A DNA stretch of 50,139 nucleotides from Alphaproteobacteria bacterium (lineage in GTDB: Bacteria; Pseudomonadota; Alphaproteobacteria; UBA6615): the NCBI GenBank assembly GCA_028279245.1, contig JANQOE010000089.1, positions 1 to 50,139 on the forward strand. Direction: 5' to 3'. The notes below the pieces were generated by a model. It saw only the letters and a program-made list of their open reading frames with translations, did not search any database and was not told where the DNA came from. Below, piece after piece: positions 26,451 to 35,033 of this stretch (the stretch's first letter is position 1; each line of letters opens with the position of its first letter). The translations under genes and the position numbers were made by a program.

Positions 26451-27335
26451 CTATCCGGTGTAATGGACCCGCCGCTCGATATAGCGGAACTGAAAGACGG
26501 TCAGCAGGATCACCAGCGACATCAGGATGATCGACTGCGCGGCGGCCCCGGAGTAGTCGAGCCCTTTAAACCCGTCCGTATAGATCTTGTAGACCAGCAG
26601 GTCGGTCGCCCGCGCGGGCCCGCCCTGTGTCATCACGTCGACGATCCCGAAGGAGTCGGTGAAACTGTCGGTGATGTTGATAACCAACAGAAAGAAGAAG
26701 GTCGGCGCCAGCAACGGCAACTGCAAGTCACGAACCCGGCGCAGCACCGAGGCGCCATCCATCGCACCAGCCTCAGTGATCGACTTCGGGATCGACTGCA
26801 GGCCCGCCAGAAAGAAAATGAAGTTGTAGGCGACCTGCTTCCAGGCACCCGCCACGACGATCATGATCAGCGCATGGGTGCCGTTCAGCGTCGGGTTCCA
26901 CACATCGGCGGAGATCGTATTCAGATAAGACATGATCCCGGCATCCGGATTGAAGACGAACCGGAAGGCCAGACCGACCGCTGGAGCCGCAATGGCGTAG
27001 GGCCAGATCATGCCGATGCGATAGAACTTGTACCCGCGCAACTGGCGATCCGCGAAGATCGCCAAGATGAGCGCCATCCCCATCGCCAACGCCGTGGATG
27101 CGAGCGCGAAGATCACCGAGACCACCACCGCATTCCAGTACCGCCCGTCGGACAGCACGGCATTCAGGTTGTCCAGGCCGACCCACTCGTTGCCGCCGCC
27201 CCAGGGCTGCTCCAACGTAAAGGCCCAAAACAGCGCCTCGCCGGTCGGCCAATAGAAGAAGACAAAGATGATCAGCAGTTGCGGCGCCACCAGCAGATAG
27301 GCGATCCGGTTGTCCTTGAAGTAAGCGCGCCGCAT
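26451..27335 (-). CDS. ugpA: Glycerol-3-phosphate ABC transporter permease UgpA
   Basis: A 294-residue CUT1 permease. It begins MRRAYFKDNRIAYLLVAPQL, matching the UgpA N-terminus, followed by FVFFYWPTGEALFWAF and the periplasmic VGLDNLNAVLSDGRYW. The EAA loop is KSITEAGAMDGASVLRRVRD. It lies 81 bases after the ugpB stop, an interval occupied by a strong hairpin. Pairing with UgpE forms the membrane channel. Confidence 0.92.
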   Translation of the reverse strand: MRRAYFKDNRIAYLLVAPQLLIIFVFFYWPTGEALFWAFTLEQPWGGGNEWVGLDNLNAVLSDGRYWNAVVVSVIFALASTALAMGMALILAIFADRQLRGYKFYRIGMIWPYAIAAPAVGLAFRFVFNPDAGIMSYLNTISADVWNPTLNGTHALIMIVVAGAWKQVAYNFIFFLAGLQSIPKSITEAGAMDGASVLRRVRDLQLPLLAPTFFFLLVINITDSFTDSFGIVDVMTQGGPARATDLLVYKIYTDGFKGLDYSGAAAQSIILMSLVILLTVFQFRYIERRVHYTG

Positions 27336-27371
27336 GGTCCCGTCCGATACATTAGCCCAAGGGAAATGGAA

Positions 27372-27401
27372 TCGGCGCGGGCCTACATGGCACCGCGCCG
27401 A
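27372..27401 (-). repeat. Strong hairpin between ugpB and ugpA
   Basis: TCGGCGCGG (27372-27380) pairs with CCGCGCCGA (27393-27401). An inner GCC/GGC extension, with A27392 bulged and TACAT as loop, lengthens the stem. It lies between the ugpB stop (27417) and the ugpA start (27335). Read on the minus strand it is followed by TTCCATTTCCC, only loosely T-rich, so partial termination or 3'-end protection of ugpB mRNA are both possible. Confidence 0.75.
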
Positions 27402-27416
27402 ACCGATACGGTTGAA

Positions 27417-28754
27417 CTAGGGAAGCTGCTTACCGCGGTAGGTGCGCTCAAACTTCCGCAGCACGGTGTTGCCGCGCTCGGCCGCGGTATCCAGCGCTTC
27501 CTGCATCGACTTTTTGCCGATCAGCGCCGCCTGCACTTCGTTCACCCACTCCTGGCGGATTTGGATGAAGCCGCCAAGTCGGATGCCCCGCGTCAGCGGA
27601 CCGGGCTCCGTGTAGGTCAGGGACTGCAGCGCGATTTCGCGGCCCTGGTATGGGGCGTCGTTGTAGAACCCTTTTGACTCGAGGTTGGCGAAACCGGTCT
27701 TCGTCACCGGGATGTAGCCGGTGTTGGAGGACCAGAATTCCTCAGACTCCGGCGTCGCCAGGAACTGCAGGTAGGCCGCCGCGCCGCGGTACTCGTCGGA
27801 TTCCTTGCCGGACAGCACCCAAAGCGACGCACCGCCGACAACCGTATTGTGGCGCTCCGTACCTTCGTAGATCGGGATCATCGCGACATCCCACTGCAGG
27901 CCATCGGCGGCCTGCGCATGCACCGTGGCGTGCGAGGCGATCGAGCCGAAGTAGATGGCACATTGACCGGCTGCAAAAGAGTCCCGCGCGTTCAAGCCCG
28001 ATTGGTTGGTGCGGATCTCAGCCAGGCCGTCGTCAATCCAGCCCTTGATGTTTTCCATATGCTTGACGTGCAGCGTCGTATTGTAGACGAGCTCCGCATC
28101 AAGGCCGTCATAGCCGTTGTTCTGGGTCGCGATGGGCACATTGTGCGCCATCGAAAACTGCTCGAGGTCGATCCAGGTCGACGGCGCGTAAGCGAAAGGA
28201 CACTCTTCGCCGGCGCCGGCCAGTTGGTGCAGCATCCCGTCGAACGCTTCCCAGGTGGCGGGCGGCGTTTCGACACCGGCGGCAGCCAGCTTCTCCTCGT
28301 TGAAGTACATGACCGGCGTCGACGAATTAAACGGCATCGAGAACATCTCGCCCTTCGATGACGCATAATAGTCGGCGATACCCGGGAAATAGTTGTCCCA
28401 GTCAACGTCGACGTTGAAGTCTTCCATCAGCTTGTAGGCGGGATAGAACTCACCGGACATCATCAGGTCGGCGGTGCCCGCATCATAAGCTTGAACCACA
28501 GTTGGATGCTGGTCGGCACGGAACGCCGCAATCGTGTTCTGGACAGCATTCGCATATCCGTCCTGCCCGACACACACGATTTCGAACTCATCTTGCGATG
28601 CGTTGAAGCGATCGCATGTCTGCTGGACGACATCGCCCAGATGGCCGCTCAAGCCATACCAGTATTCGAACTTCACCGGTTCCGCGGTGGCGTGTCCGGC
28701 AAAGACCGCGACGGCCGAAACCATCGCCCCTGCAACAACCTTCTGCATGGTCAA
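27417..28754 (-). CDS. ugpB: Glycerol-3-phosphate-binding periplasmic protein UgpB
   Basis: A 445-residue family 1 binding protein with a signal peptide (residues 1-24, ending GHATAEP). The mature start KFEYWYGLSGHLGDVVQQTC and the segments YDAGTADLMMSG and MPFNSSTPVMYFNEE match UgpB; Trp and Tyr residues in these loops line the glycerophosphate pocket in the family. It is the first gene of ugpBAEC. A Pho-box-like sequence and -10 element lie upstream, and a hairpin follows the stop. Together with the permease and ATPase sequences this makes the operon assignment firm. Confidence 0.94.
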   Translation of the reverse strand: MTMQKVVAGAMVSAVAVFAGHATAEPVKFEYWYGLSGHLGDVVQQTCDRFNASQDEFEIVCVGQDGYANAVQNTIAAFRADQHPTVVQAYDAGTADLMMSGEFYPAYKLMEDFNVDVDWDNYFPGIADYYASSKGEMFSMPFNSSTPVMYFNEEKLAAAGVETPPATWEAFDGMLHQLAGAGEECPFAYAPSTWIDLEQFSMAHNVPIATQNNGYDGLDAELVYNTTLHVKHMENIKGWIDDGLAEIRTNQSGLNARDSFAAGQCAIYFGSIASHATVHAQAADGLQWDVAMIPIYEGTERHNTVVGGASLWVLSGKESDEYRGAAAYLQFLATPESEEFWSSNTGYIPVTKTGFANLESKGFYNDAPYQGREIALQSLTYTEPGPLTRGIRLGGFIQIRQEWVNEVQAALIGKKSMQEALDTAAERGNTVLRKFERTYRGKQLP

Positions 28755-28814
28755 CTCCCATAAGCGCTCTTAAACCGATGAACAGCTCACCGACTATGCA
28801 AAGGGTATGGACCG

Positions 28815-28846
28815 AACATATCGCTCCGGTGACCACGCGATGACAC
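28815..28846 (-). promoter_or_regulatory. Putative Pho box and -10 element of ugpB
   Basis: On the minus strand GTGTCAT-CGCG-TGGTCAC (28846-28829) matches 11 of 14 positions of two CTGTCAY repeats separated by four bases. Eight bases further on is TATGTT (28820-28815), a plausible -10. In Pho promoters the box replaces the -35, and this spacing is close to that. The element ends about 60 bases before the ugpB ATG. Prediction by eye, untested. Confidence 0.5.
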
Positions 28847-29023
28847 CCAGGCGACGCCGCAGCGACTCTTTTATGACTAGGCGGTTCTTGAAGCCTAGCG
28901 CATGAGATCAACGAGAGCCCGCAGCCCACCATGACTCACTAAGGACTTTCGACACGCCGCAACAGCACCCGAAACACCCGCGGCATGACAGTTAGGTGTG
29001 AGCTGCAAACGCTGGCCAACCAA

Positions 29024-29059
29024 AAGCCGCGGCGAAACGGAGTGGCCGGGCCGCGGCTT
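29024..29059 (-). terminator. Terminator-like hairpin after the SAF-domain dehydrogenase
   Basis: AAGCCGCGGC (29024-29033) and GCCGCGGCTT (29050-29059) form a perfect 10-bp stem around a 16-base loop. Read on the minus strand it is followed by TTGG, giving CTTTTGG at the base of the stem. It lies about 105 bases after the gene's stop codon. Confidence 0.5.
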
Positions 29060-29162
29060 CAGCCGATACCTGCGCCAGCGTCCCCTGATCGATCAGTTTC
29101 AAGCGGGTCTTACACGCCAAGCACGCCCGTAGGTCAACCAACCTACGGCGCGGGACAGTCTG

Positions 29163-30341
29163 CTAGGCGCTGGCGTATACCGGCTCCGACGCATTCAGGA
29201 CGCGCTGCTCGATGGACTGCCAGATTTCGACGCCCGAAGAATCGGCAAACTCCACATCATCAACGGTCAAGACCTGTCCCGGCTCGACCTTGCGCCTGAT
29301 CCGCATGTCGTTGGCGAGACAAATCGGAATGTGCCCCGGGCGCTCAGCAATGCGGACGCAGATGCCGCGGACGTCGAAACTGCCGCAGCCGCGCTCGACA
29401 TGCTCGCCGGGCGACAGTTCCCGCTTCGCGACCGTCGCCACACCAATCCGCGGCACCGATGAGTTGTTGAGCAAGATGGAGCCACTCTCGAACACCCGGC
29501 GGATGGTTTTGAAAGCATCCAGATGCACCAGGCATTGCGCCGCGAGCAGCGTGTAGTACGGCCCCTTGCCCATCTTGTAGTTTTCCAGTCCGACGCGCTG
29601 GTCGTCCGCGAACGTCCCGACCACGAAGACGCCGTGCGGCACACTGCGGTCAAGAACGTAGTCGCTCAGCGGCCGGCCGAGCGCCTGCGCTCTGGGCCCC
29701 AGCACAGCCGCGGCCTCGGCCATATCGGCGGTTTCGACGCCCAGCAGGTCTTCCTGGGCGATGTCGGCACCCATACCATTCGCCGCAAAACACTGCTCGA
29801 TCTGCACCTTCGTCCCGTCGGTAAACGCGGTAACCATGGGCAGTGAGAACTTCTGCTTGTTCGCCCAGAAGGTCATGTCTTCGCGCGACGGATTGCGGTT
29901 CAGGAACGCCTTCATGTTGACGTAAGCCAACACATTCATGCCAACGTCATAGGCCTGCTCGCCAAGTGCCGCGAGACAACCCGGCTGATCTCCCTCACCT
30001 TCCGTCAGCAACCCGCGTTCGACGAAGGCAGAGCCGAGCGTCACATGAAACTCGGCATTCATCGTGACAACCGGAATGCCGGCATCGAGGACCGGCCCCA
30101 CCACCCGCGCGGCATGTTCAGGGTCACCGGAGCATTCGAAGACCAAATCGGCGTTGTCCACCACCTCTTGGACCGAGGTCGTCAGAGCGTCGTGCCTCGG
30201 AAAGTCCATCATGTGTGCTGGGTCGCGGCGGGTCAGCACCCGCCCCAGTTCGTACTCGGATCGCCGTCCCAGCTCGTTGACAAAGTTCGTCGAGACGAAC
30301 CCGGTACCGATGACACCGATCCGCTTCTTCTCTCGCAACAT
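29163..30341 (-). CDS. Homoserine-dehydrogenase-like oxidoreductase with C-terminal SAF domain
   Basis: A 392-residue cytosolic protein. The N-terminus RIGVIGTGFVSTNFV is a Rossmann GxGxxx fold for NAD(P), followed by VFECSGDPEHAARVV and VVTMNAEFHVTLG. The central part resembles the catalytic domain of homoserine-dehydrogenase relatives. The C-terminal stretch from about residue 295, with AKRELSPGEHVERGCGSFDVRG and KVEPGQVLTVDDVEF, looks like an SAF domain, as found in sugar-acid dehydratases. Related proteins occur in sugar-acid catabolism, but the substrate here is unknown. ATG 30341 was chosen because TTGGAGGCATC precedes it; the frame is open 23 codons further upstream. It stands alone, with a terminator-like hairpin after it. 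Confidence 0.82.
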   Translation of the reverse strand: MLREKKRIGVIGTGFVSTNFVNELGRRSEYELGRVLTRRDPAHMMDFPRHDALTTSVQEVVDNADLVFECSGDPEHAARVVGPVLDAGIPVVTMNAEFHVTLGSAFVERGLLTEGEGDQPGCLAALGEQAYDVGMNVLAYVNMKAFLNRNPSREDMTFWANKQKFSLPMVTAFTDGTKVQIEQCFAANGMGADIAQEDLLGVETADMAEAAAVLGPRAQALGRPLSDYVLDRSVPHGVFVVGTFADDQRVGLENYKMGKGPYYTLLAAQCLVHLDAFKTIRRVFESGSILLNNSSVPRIGVATVAKRELSPGEHVERGCGSFDVRGICVRIAERPGHIPICLANDMRIRRKVEPGQVLTVDDVEFADSSGVEIWQSIEQRVLNASEPVYASA

Positions 30342-30559
30342 GATGCCTCCAACGGTGTTGAGGATCTGGCGGCAGCCGCTAATCCGGAGTGACGTCCAGG
30401 CGACAGGCACTGCATTGGACAGGCGTCAGGACAGTCGCGCCGAACCTAACTCATCAACTGGGCTTAACGCGTTTGCGCAGGGGGGATACCCCATCCGCGA
30501 GCAACGGTATCGATGGCCCAATCAACTTAACACTCTGATTCCACTCAGGTTTTGCACCA

Positions 30560-31036
30560 TCAGTAAGGCGTCCGATCATCCTTCTTTAACCAAGCCTGAT
30601 AGGACGCCCGTGCCTCATCATAGCATGCCTGGACCTGCTCAATCGGCATCTGGCGCTGCCCGACGGGCTTCTCCAACTCTTCGTAGAAAGCCTGATCGTC
30701 AAAGCCGATTGCCGCCGCATCCTCCGGCAGGCAAGCATAGTAGAGCTTCCGTATGCGCGCCCAATAGATCGCCGCCATGCACATCGGGCACGGCAAGCCA
30801 TTCACATAGATATCACAGTCTGAGAGGTCGAACCGCCCCAACGCCTGACTGGCCGCCCGGATGGCGGTCATCTCGGCATGCGCTGTCGGATCGTTCGTGC
30901 TGAGGACCCGGTTGTGCTCTTCGGCAACAACCTGACCGTCCCGAACAATCACCGCACCGAACGGCCCACCATGACCACCCTCCATGCCGCGATAGGCCAC
31001 GGCAATGGCGCGCCGCATGAACGCCTCGTGATCCAA
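30560..31036 (-). CDS. guaD: Guanine deaminase (cytidine-deaminase fold)
   Basis: A 158-residue zinc deaminase converting guanine to xanthine. Zinc ligands His53 (in TAHAEM), Cys83 and Cys86 (in PCPMC), with proton-shuttle Glu55, fall at the same numbers as in Bacillus subtilis GuaD when the TTG at 31036 is used as start. That TTG is preceded by GGGGGAG at five bases, whereas the ATG at 31054 has no clear Shine-Dalgarno. The GGPFGAVIV and AIYWARI segments and the C-terminal YQAW also match GuaD. Other purine or tRNA deaminases share the fold, so substrate is probable rather than certain. Confidence 0.88.
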   Translation of the reverse strand: MDHEAFMRRAIAVAYRGMEGGHGGPFGAVIVRDGQVVAEEHNRVLSTNDPTAHAEMTAIRAASQALGRFDLSDCDIYVNGLPCPMCMAAIYWARIRKLYYACLPEDAAAIGFDDQAFYEELEKPVGQRQMPIEQVQACYDEARASYQAWLKKDDRTPY

Positions 31037-31066
31037 TGCTACTCCCCCATTCACTGCGCCCCGATA

Positions 31067-31492
31067 TCAGTCCGGCAGGCTCACGTCCCCAGCTTCGTTG
31101 AGTGCGAAGCCAGGATTCCAGGCAACCTCCCAGAGATGCCCGTCAATGTCCCGGAAATAGCCGGAGTAGCCACCCCAGAAGACATCCTGCGCCGGCTTGA
31201 CTAGCGTGGCACCCGCCGCAACGGCCGCCTCAAGGATGGCATCGACGTCCGCCTTGCTGCGCCCGTTGTGCGCCAGCGCAATGCCTTCAAACGAACCGCG
31301 GGACGCGTCCACACCGGCATCCTCGGCAAGGGCATCGAACGGATACAGCCCCAGCGCAATCGACCCGCACTGGTAAAACGCCACACCCTTCGACCCCTTC
31401 ATCGAGCGTCGCCACCCGAGCTTCTCAAAGAACGCAGCGCTTCGCTCGACATCGTGAACCCCGAGGGTCACCAGGGTTATGCGTTGTTCCAT
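31067..31492 (-). CDS. VOC family protein (glyoxalase/bleomycin-resistance fold)
   Basis: A 141-residue protein made of two beta-alpha-beta-beta-beta modules. The first begins ITLVTLGVHDVERSAAFFEKLGW and the second IALAHNGRSKADVDAILEAA. The C-terminal GYSGYFRDIDGHLWEVAWNP is the typical second-module end, with Glu as candidate metal ligand. The family includes lyases, dioxygenases and binding proteins, so no reaction can be assigned. It overlaps the next gene upstream (31477-31839) by 16 bases, suggesting co-translation, and is followed by guaD after 12 bases. Confidence 0.88.
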   Translation of the reverse strand: MEQRITLVTLGVHDVERSAAFFEKLGWRRSMKGSKGVAFYQCGSIALGLYPFDALAEDAGVDASRGSFEGIALAHNGRSKADVDAILEAAVAAGATLVKPAQDVFWGGYSGYFRDIDGHLWEVAWNPGFALNEAGDVSLPD

Positions 31493-31839
31493 CTGCTGTC
31501 CGGTGTGCCGCCGACTGATCTCCCATGAGTTTGCCAGACAACCCGTGCCTCTGACCAGGTCGGCACCTGTTCAGTCTCGTAACCGAACACCTTCCCCGTC
31601 GCGATGGAAGGGAATGTGGCCATGGCCCGCCGGTGAACCGGCGACTGCAGAAACCGGATCATGTCATCCTTGCCGCGCCAAGCGGTCAGCGTGTGGTGCA
31701 CGCCGTTGATGACCCGCGTGTCAACAAAGAGATTGCCCTCAAACCCCTGTGCCGACAGCATCGAACGCATGGCATGCCAATAGAAGCGCAGCCGATGCCA
31801 GGGCTGCTTCAGCCTGAGACCTGTGATCGAAACATACAT
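31477..31839 (-). CDS. ABM-like (dimeric alpha-beta barrel) protein
   Basis: A 120-residue protein with the ferredoxin-like dimeric barrel pattern. A first strand YVSITGLRLKQPW is followed by a helix, then HHTLTAWRGKDDMIRFLQSP and a helix HRRAMATFPSIATGKVFGYET. The HHTLTAW and GKVFGYE segments recall antibiotic-biosynthesis monooxygenase-like and DUF3291-type proteins. No cofactor site is visible and the function is unknown. It heads a probable three-gene unit with the VOC protein and guanine deaminase. The Shine-Dalgarno before the ATG is weak. Confidence 0.7.
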   Translation of the reverse strand: MYVSITGLRLKQPWHRLRFYWHAMRSMLSAQGFEGNLFVDTRVINGVHHTLTAWRGKDDMIRFLQSPVHRRAMATFPSIATGKVFGYETEQVPTWSEARVVWQTHGRSVGGTPDSRWNNA

Positions 31840-31989
31840 GCCGAACAGGCGTAGCCCGCACTATCCATCACGGCCACCTAACCGCGGCGGCCCGCAGGAG
31901 GTTGGCGCAGCCAGACGGCGGTTCAACCAGCCGCCGGCAAACGGTGCTGACCCTCGACAAACCGACCCCACCCCGCCACAAAGCCCGGC

Positions 31990-33495
31990 ATGTGGAATAC
32001 GGCTACAGTCGGGGGCAAGGCGCGGAAGGGCGTGGCGCTGGGCCGTTTGTTGGCGGAAGCGACTCGGGTTCTGGAGACGGGCGACCCCGTCGCCGCGAAC
32101 GCCGACGGCCCCGCCATCACGGCGGCACAACGCAGCGGGGGGTCGACCGAAGACCGCATCGTCAAGCGCGCACATGGACTGCCGAGTGCCACGCCCCTGT
32201 TGCGGGAGATCAACAGCCTAAGAGCAATCCTGCGCGGGTTGATCGTCCTGTTGATTGTCGTGGCAGGTTTGGCCGGCGCCGCAACCGCCCGGACGGCCCT
32301 CACGACAGACGATGGGACCACCGTCAACTTCTTCTGGGCCATCGCCAGCCTGCTTGGCCTGCATGCCGCCAGTTTTCTCGTCTGGATCGTCCTCTTGTTG
32401 GTACCCAGCAAATCGAGCGGCGGAACACTCGGCCGCACCGCGATTTGGCTGTGGCGGGTCGCAGTTGAACGCGTCAGGGGGAACCGGCATCGGCTTGCGG
32501 CACTGCAAGCGATGCTGGGCCGCTTCTCGAGTGGGTCCGCCGGCCGGTGGCTGGCCGGGTCGCTAACGCACGGACTATGGGCAGCCTACCTATTCGGCGC
32601 GTTGCTCATGGTGATCGCCCTGCTGAGCGCGCAGAGCTATGTCTTCATCTGGGAAACGACGATCCTCGACATCGGCACCTACACCCGATTGACCCAGTTG
32701 CTAGGCGCACTGCCATCGGCGCTGGGAGTATCAACGCCGGACGCCGCAGCCGTTGCCGCTGCCCAATGGCCAGGCAATCTGGCAACAACGGATCAAACCG
32801 TCTGGTCGTCGCTGCTCGTCGCCGCCTTGCTGCTCTACGGCGTTCTTCCCCGGCTTGCAGCGGTAGTGGTGACTGCACTGTTGGCCCGCCACCGTTATGG
32901 CAAAGCACGGCTGGATCTGTCGGAGCCGTCCTACGCCGAGCCCGCCCTGCGCGTTTCGCCAACGGTGACGGCGACGGAAGTCGTGGCGGGCGATGACGAA
33001 CCGCCGTCATGGTCGACCGCGCAACTGGAGCAACAGACCGTTGCCCCGCCCGAGCCCGGTCCCGTCTACCTCTTTGGTTGGGAGATCGACGCGCCACGAT
33101 CAGGTTGGCCACCGCCAGGAACCGCCCATCACACACAAGATCTCGGTCGTGGCGACGGGCACGCCGACCTGCAACGTGCGATCGATGTCATTCGCGCCAC
33201 AAAACCCGGGCGGTTGTTGGTCGTCACGGATCTCCGGCAAACGCCCGATCGCGGTGTGACCGCAGCCCTTCGGTCACTCCGCGAAGCCGCGCACGGCCGC
33301 CTCGTGCTCCTGCTGACTGGTGAGGATGCCATGCGGCAACGCATGGGCACCGACGCGGCGGCGCGGACGCGCCTCGCCGACTGGGCGGGAGCAGGTCTCG
33401 CTGCCGAAATCGACACCAACAACATGACGGTTATCGATCTGGACGCACCACCCGAAGAAACCGCTGCTGCGGTCACCAGCCTAGTCACCCGATAG
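31990..33495 (+). CDS. DUF2868 membrane protein
   Basis: A 501-residue integral membrane protein. Four hydrophobic segments lie near residues 80-100, 115-138, 193-215 and 270-298, with a soluble N-terminus of about 75 residues and a soluble C-terminal domain from about 340. The C-terminal domain contains VYLFGWEID and RLLVVTDLRQTPDRGV, and looks like an alpha/beta fold. It matches the DUF2868 architecture, which is found next to DUF3482 GTPases. The next gene begins three bases after its stop. The pair is thought to act at the membrane by architecture, but I know of no established function. Confidence 0.85.
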   Translation: MWNTATVGGKARKGVALGRLLAEATRVLETGDPVAANADGPAITAAQRSGGSTEDRIVKRAHGLPSATPLLREINSLRAILRGLIVLLIVVAGLAGAATARTALTTDDGTTVNFFWAIASLLGLHAASFLVWIVLLLVPSKSSGGTLGRTAIWLWRVAVERVRGNRHRLAALQAMLGRFSSGSAGRWLAGSLTHGLWAAYLFGALLMVIALLSAQSYVFIWETTILDIGTYTRLTQLLGALPSALGVSTPDAAAVAAAQWPGNLATTDQTVWSSLLVAALLLYGVLPRLAAVVVTALLARHRYGKARLDLSEPSYAEPALRVSPTVTATEVVAGDDEPPSWSTAQLEQQTVAPPEPGPVYLFGWEIDAPRSGWPPPGTAHHTQDLGRGDGHADLQRAIDVIRATKPGRLLVVTDLRQTPDRGVTAALRSLREAAHGRLVLLLTGEDAMRQRMGTDAAARTRLADWAGAGLAAEIDTNNMTVIDLDAPPEETAAAVTSLVTR

Positions 33496-33498
33496 CCG

Positions 33499-34896
33499 AT
33501 GTCGCGCGTTCCCGCCGTCGCAGTGATCGGCCACACCAACGTCGGCAAGACCAGCCTGATGCGCACGCTGACCCGCGAGCGAAGTTTTGGTGAGATCTCG
33601 GCCCATCCGGCAACCACCCGGCATGTCGAGTTGGCCGAGCTGGCAGTCGCGGGGCGCCCAATCCTGCACCTATTTGACACACCCGGCTTCGAGGATTCTA
33701 GCGGCTTGCTGGCACATATCGAACGGTTGCGGGCGCAGCGCGGCGAAGACTGGCTGGAAAGCCTGCGCGCATTCGCGAGCGAAGCGAAACTGCATGCCGG
33801 TTTTTCGCAAGAGGCCATGGCCTTGCGCCAGATTCTCCAATCCGACGTCTTGCTATACGTCGTCGACGCACGAGACGCAGTTCGCGCCAAACACCGCGAC
33901 GAACTGGAGCTGTTGGGCCGCACCGCCCGGCCGGTGCTGCCCGTGCTGAACTTCATCACCCATGACACCGGCCACGAGAGCGAGTGGCGAGAACAGTTGG
34001 CCCGCGTAAACATGCACGCGGTCGTGCCGTTTGACACGGTCGTGTACCGGGAGAATGACGAAATCACCCTGTACACAAAAATGGCGACACTGGCGGACGG
34101 CCTAAACGCGCCACTGTCCCAATTGATCGAACAACTACGAACCGCGAGGGCCGCCCTGCGTCGGTCCTCGGCAACACTGATCGCCGAACTCCTGATCGAC
34201 GTCGCGGCCGCCCGGCGCGCCTATCCCGTCAAAGACGAAGACCAAAAGGCGTCGGAGGCCGCACGGCTACAGGACATGGTGCGCACGCGCGAACGGCAAG
34301 CCGTCGATGCCTTGCTCAAACTCCACCGGTTTGCCGATCAAGACTATGCGCCGGCCGAGCTGCCGTTCGCGCACGGCGAATGGCAACAGGACCTGTTCGA
34401 CCCGGAGGTGCTCGAACAGTTTGGCTTCAACGCAACGCGAGCGCTCGCCACTGGTGCGGCCGCCGGCCTGGTCATCGACTTGGTCGCCGGCGGACTGACA
34501 CTCGGTGCAGCAGCCGCGACTGGCGCAGGCATTGGTTTCGCGATCGACAGCATCCGTCGATACGGCAAGCAGGTCGTGGCGACAATCCAGGGTCAGGCCG
34601 AAGTCACTGTGGACGATGCCACCCTGCACAGTTTGCTCGCGCGGGAGGTCGTCTTGACCGCCGCGCTGCTCGGCCGCGGTCACGCGGCGCAGCGCCCGAT
34701 CGTCGGGGAGGTCACAGAGTCAGGAGACCTCTTCCAGCGCCTTGCGCCCACCCTGCGAAAGGCCCGGCGGCAAAAGGACTGGTCCACGTTGAACGACGCG
34801 CGGCTGACAACCTCACGGGCTGCGGCGATCCGAACCATCGCCACCCCCATAGAAACAGCCATTTCTGATGAGCGTAAAAACACTGAAGAAGTGTGA
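33499..34896 (+). CDS. DUF3482 GTPase
   Basis: A 465-residue TRAFAC-type GTPase. G1 is GHTNVGKTS (11-19), G2 Thr lies in HPATTRH near 40, and G3 is DTPG (60-63). At the place of G4 (NKxD) the sequence is NFITHD (152-157), so guanine specificity is not secured by the usual motif. After a long helical region, residues 316-352 form a Gly/Ala-rich hydrophobic hairpin (GAAAGLVIDLVAGGLTLGAA) that could insert into a membrane. A C-terminal helical region follows. It is coupled to the DUF2868 gene. An AT-rich stretch follows the stop. No function is known to me. Confidence 0.87.
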   Translation: MSRVPAVAVIGHTNVGKTSLMRTLTRERSFGEISAHPATTRHVELAELAVAGRPILHLFDTPGFEDSSGLLAHIERLRAQRGEDWLESLRAFASEAKLHAGFSQEAMALRQILQSDVLLYVVDARDAVRAKHRDELELLGRTARPVLPVLNFITHDTGHESEWREQLARVNMHAVVPFDTVVYRENDEITLYTKMATLADGLNAPLSQLIEQLRTARAALRRSSATLIAELLIDVAAARRAYPVKDEDQKASEAARLQDMVRTRERQAVDALLKLHRFADQDYAPAELPFAHGEWQQDLFDPEVLEQFGFNATRALATGAAAGLVIDLVAGGLTLGAAAATGAGIGFAIDSIRRYGKQVVATIQGQAEVTVDDATLHSLLAREVVLTAALLGRGHAAQRPIVGEVTESGDLFQRLAPTLRKARRQKDWSTLNDARLTTSRAAAIRTIATPIETAISDERKNTEEV

Positions 34897-35033
34897 TTTA
34901 ATATAAAATACACATGAATGAGAGAAAACTATTGACGGGCACACCGGCTGTGTGGTCCCATCATTCTGCGCTGATTTGACGCTTAGCTTGCGGGCGCACC
35001 AAGAAATGCCGCTAAAGCGAGAGGAGGGGACCA

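Larger units (their letters stand above)
28755..29162. other. Intergenic region upstream of ugpB
   Basis: About 410 bases with no supported gene. It contains the Pho-box-like promoter near ugpB and a terminator-like hairpin near the end of the SAF-dehydrogenase gene. I see nothing recognisable in 28850-29020. Confidence 0.6.

Noticed and set aside
24631..26463. Long open frame opposite ugpC and ugpE
   Set aside because: It is rich in His, Arg and Gln with no family match and lies antisense to well-conserved transporter genes, so it is a shadow of high-GC codon bias.
34932..34961. TTGACG followed by a -10 for the small gene at 35034
   Set aside because: The -35 is good, but the sequence 17-18 bases on (GTCCCA/TCCCAT) is too poor to call a promoter.
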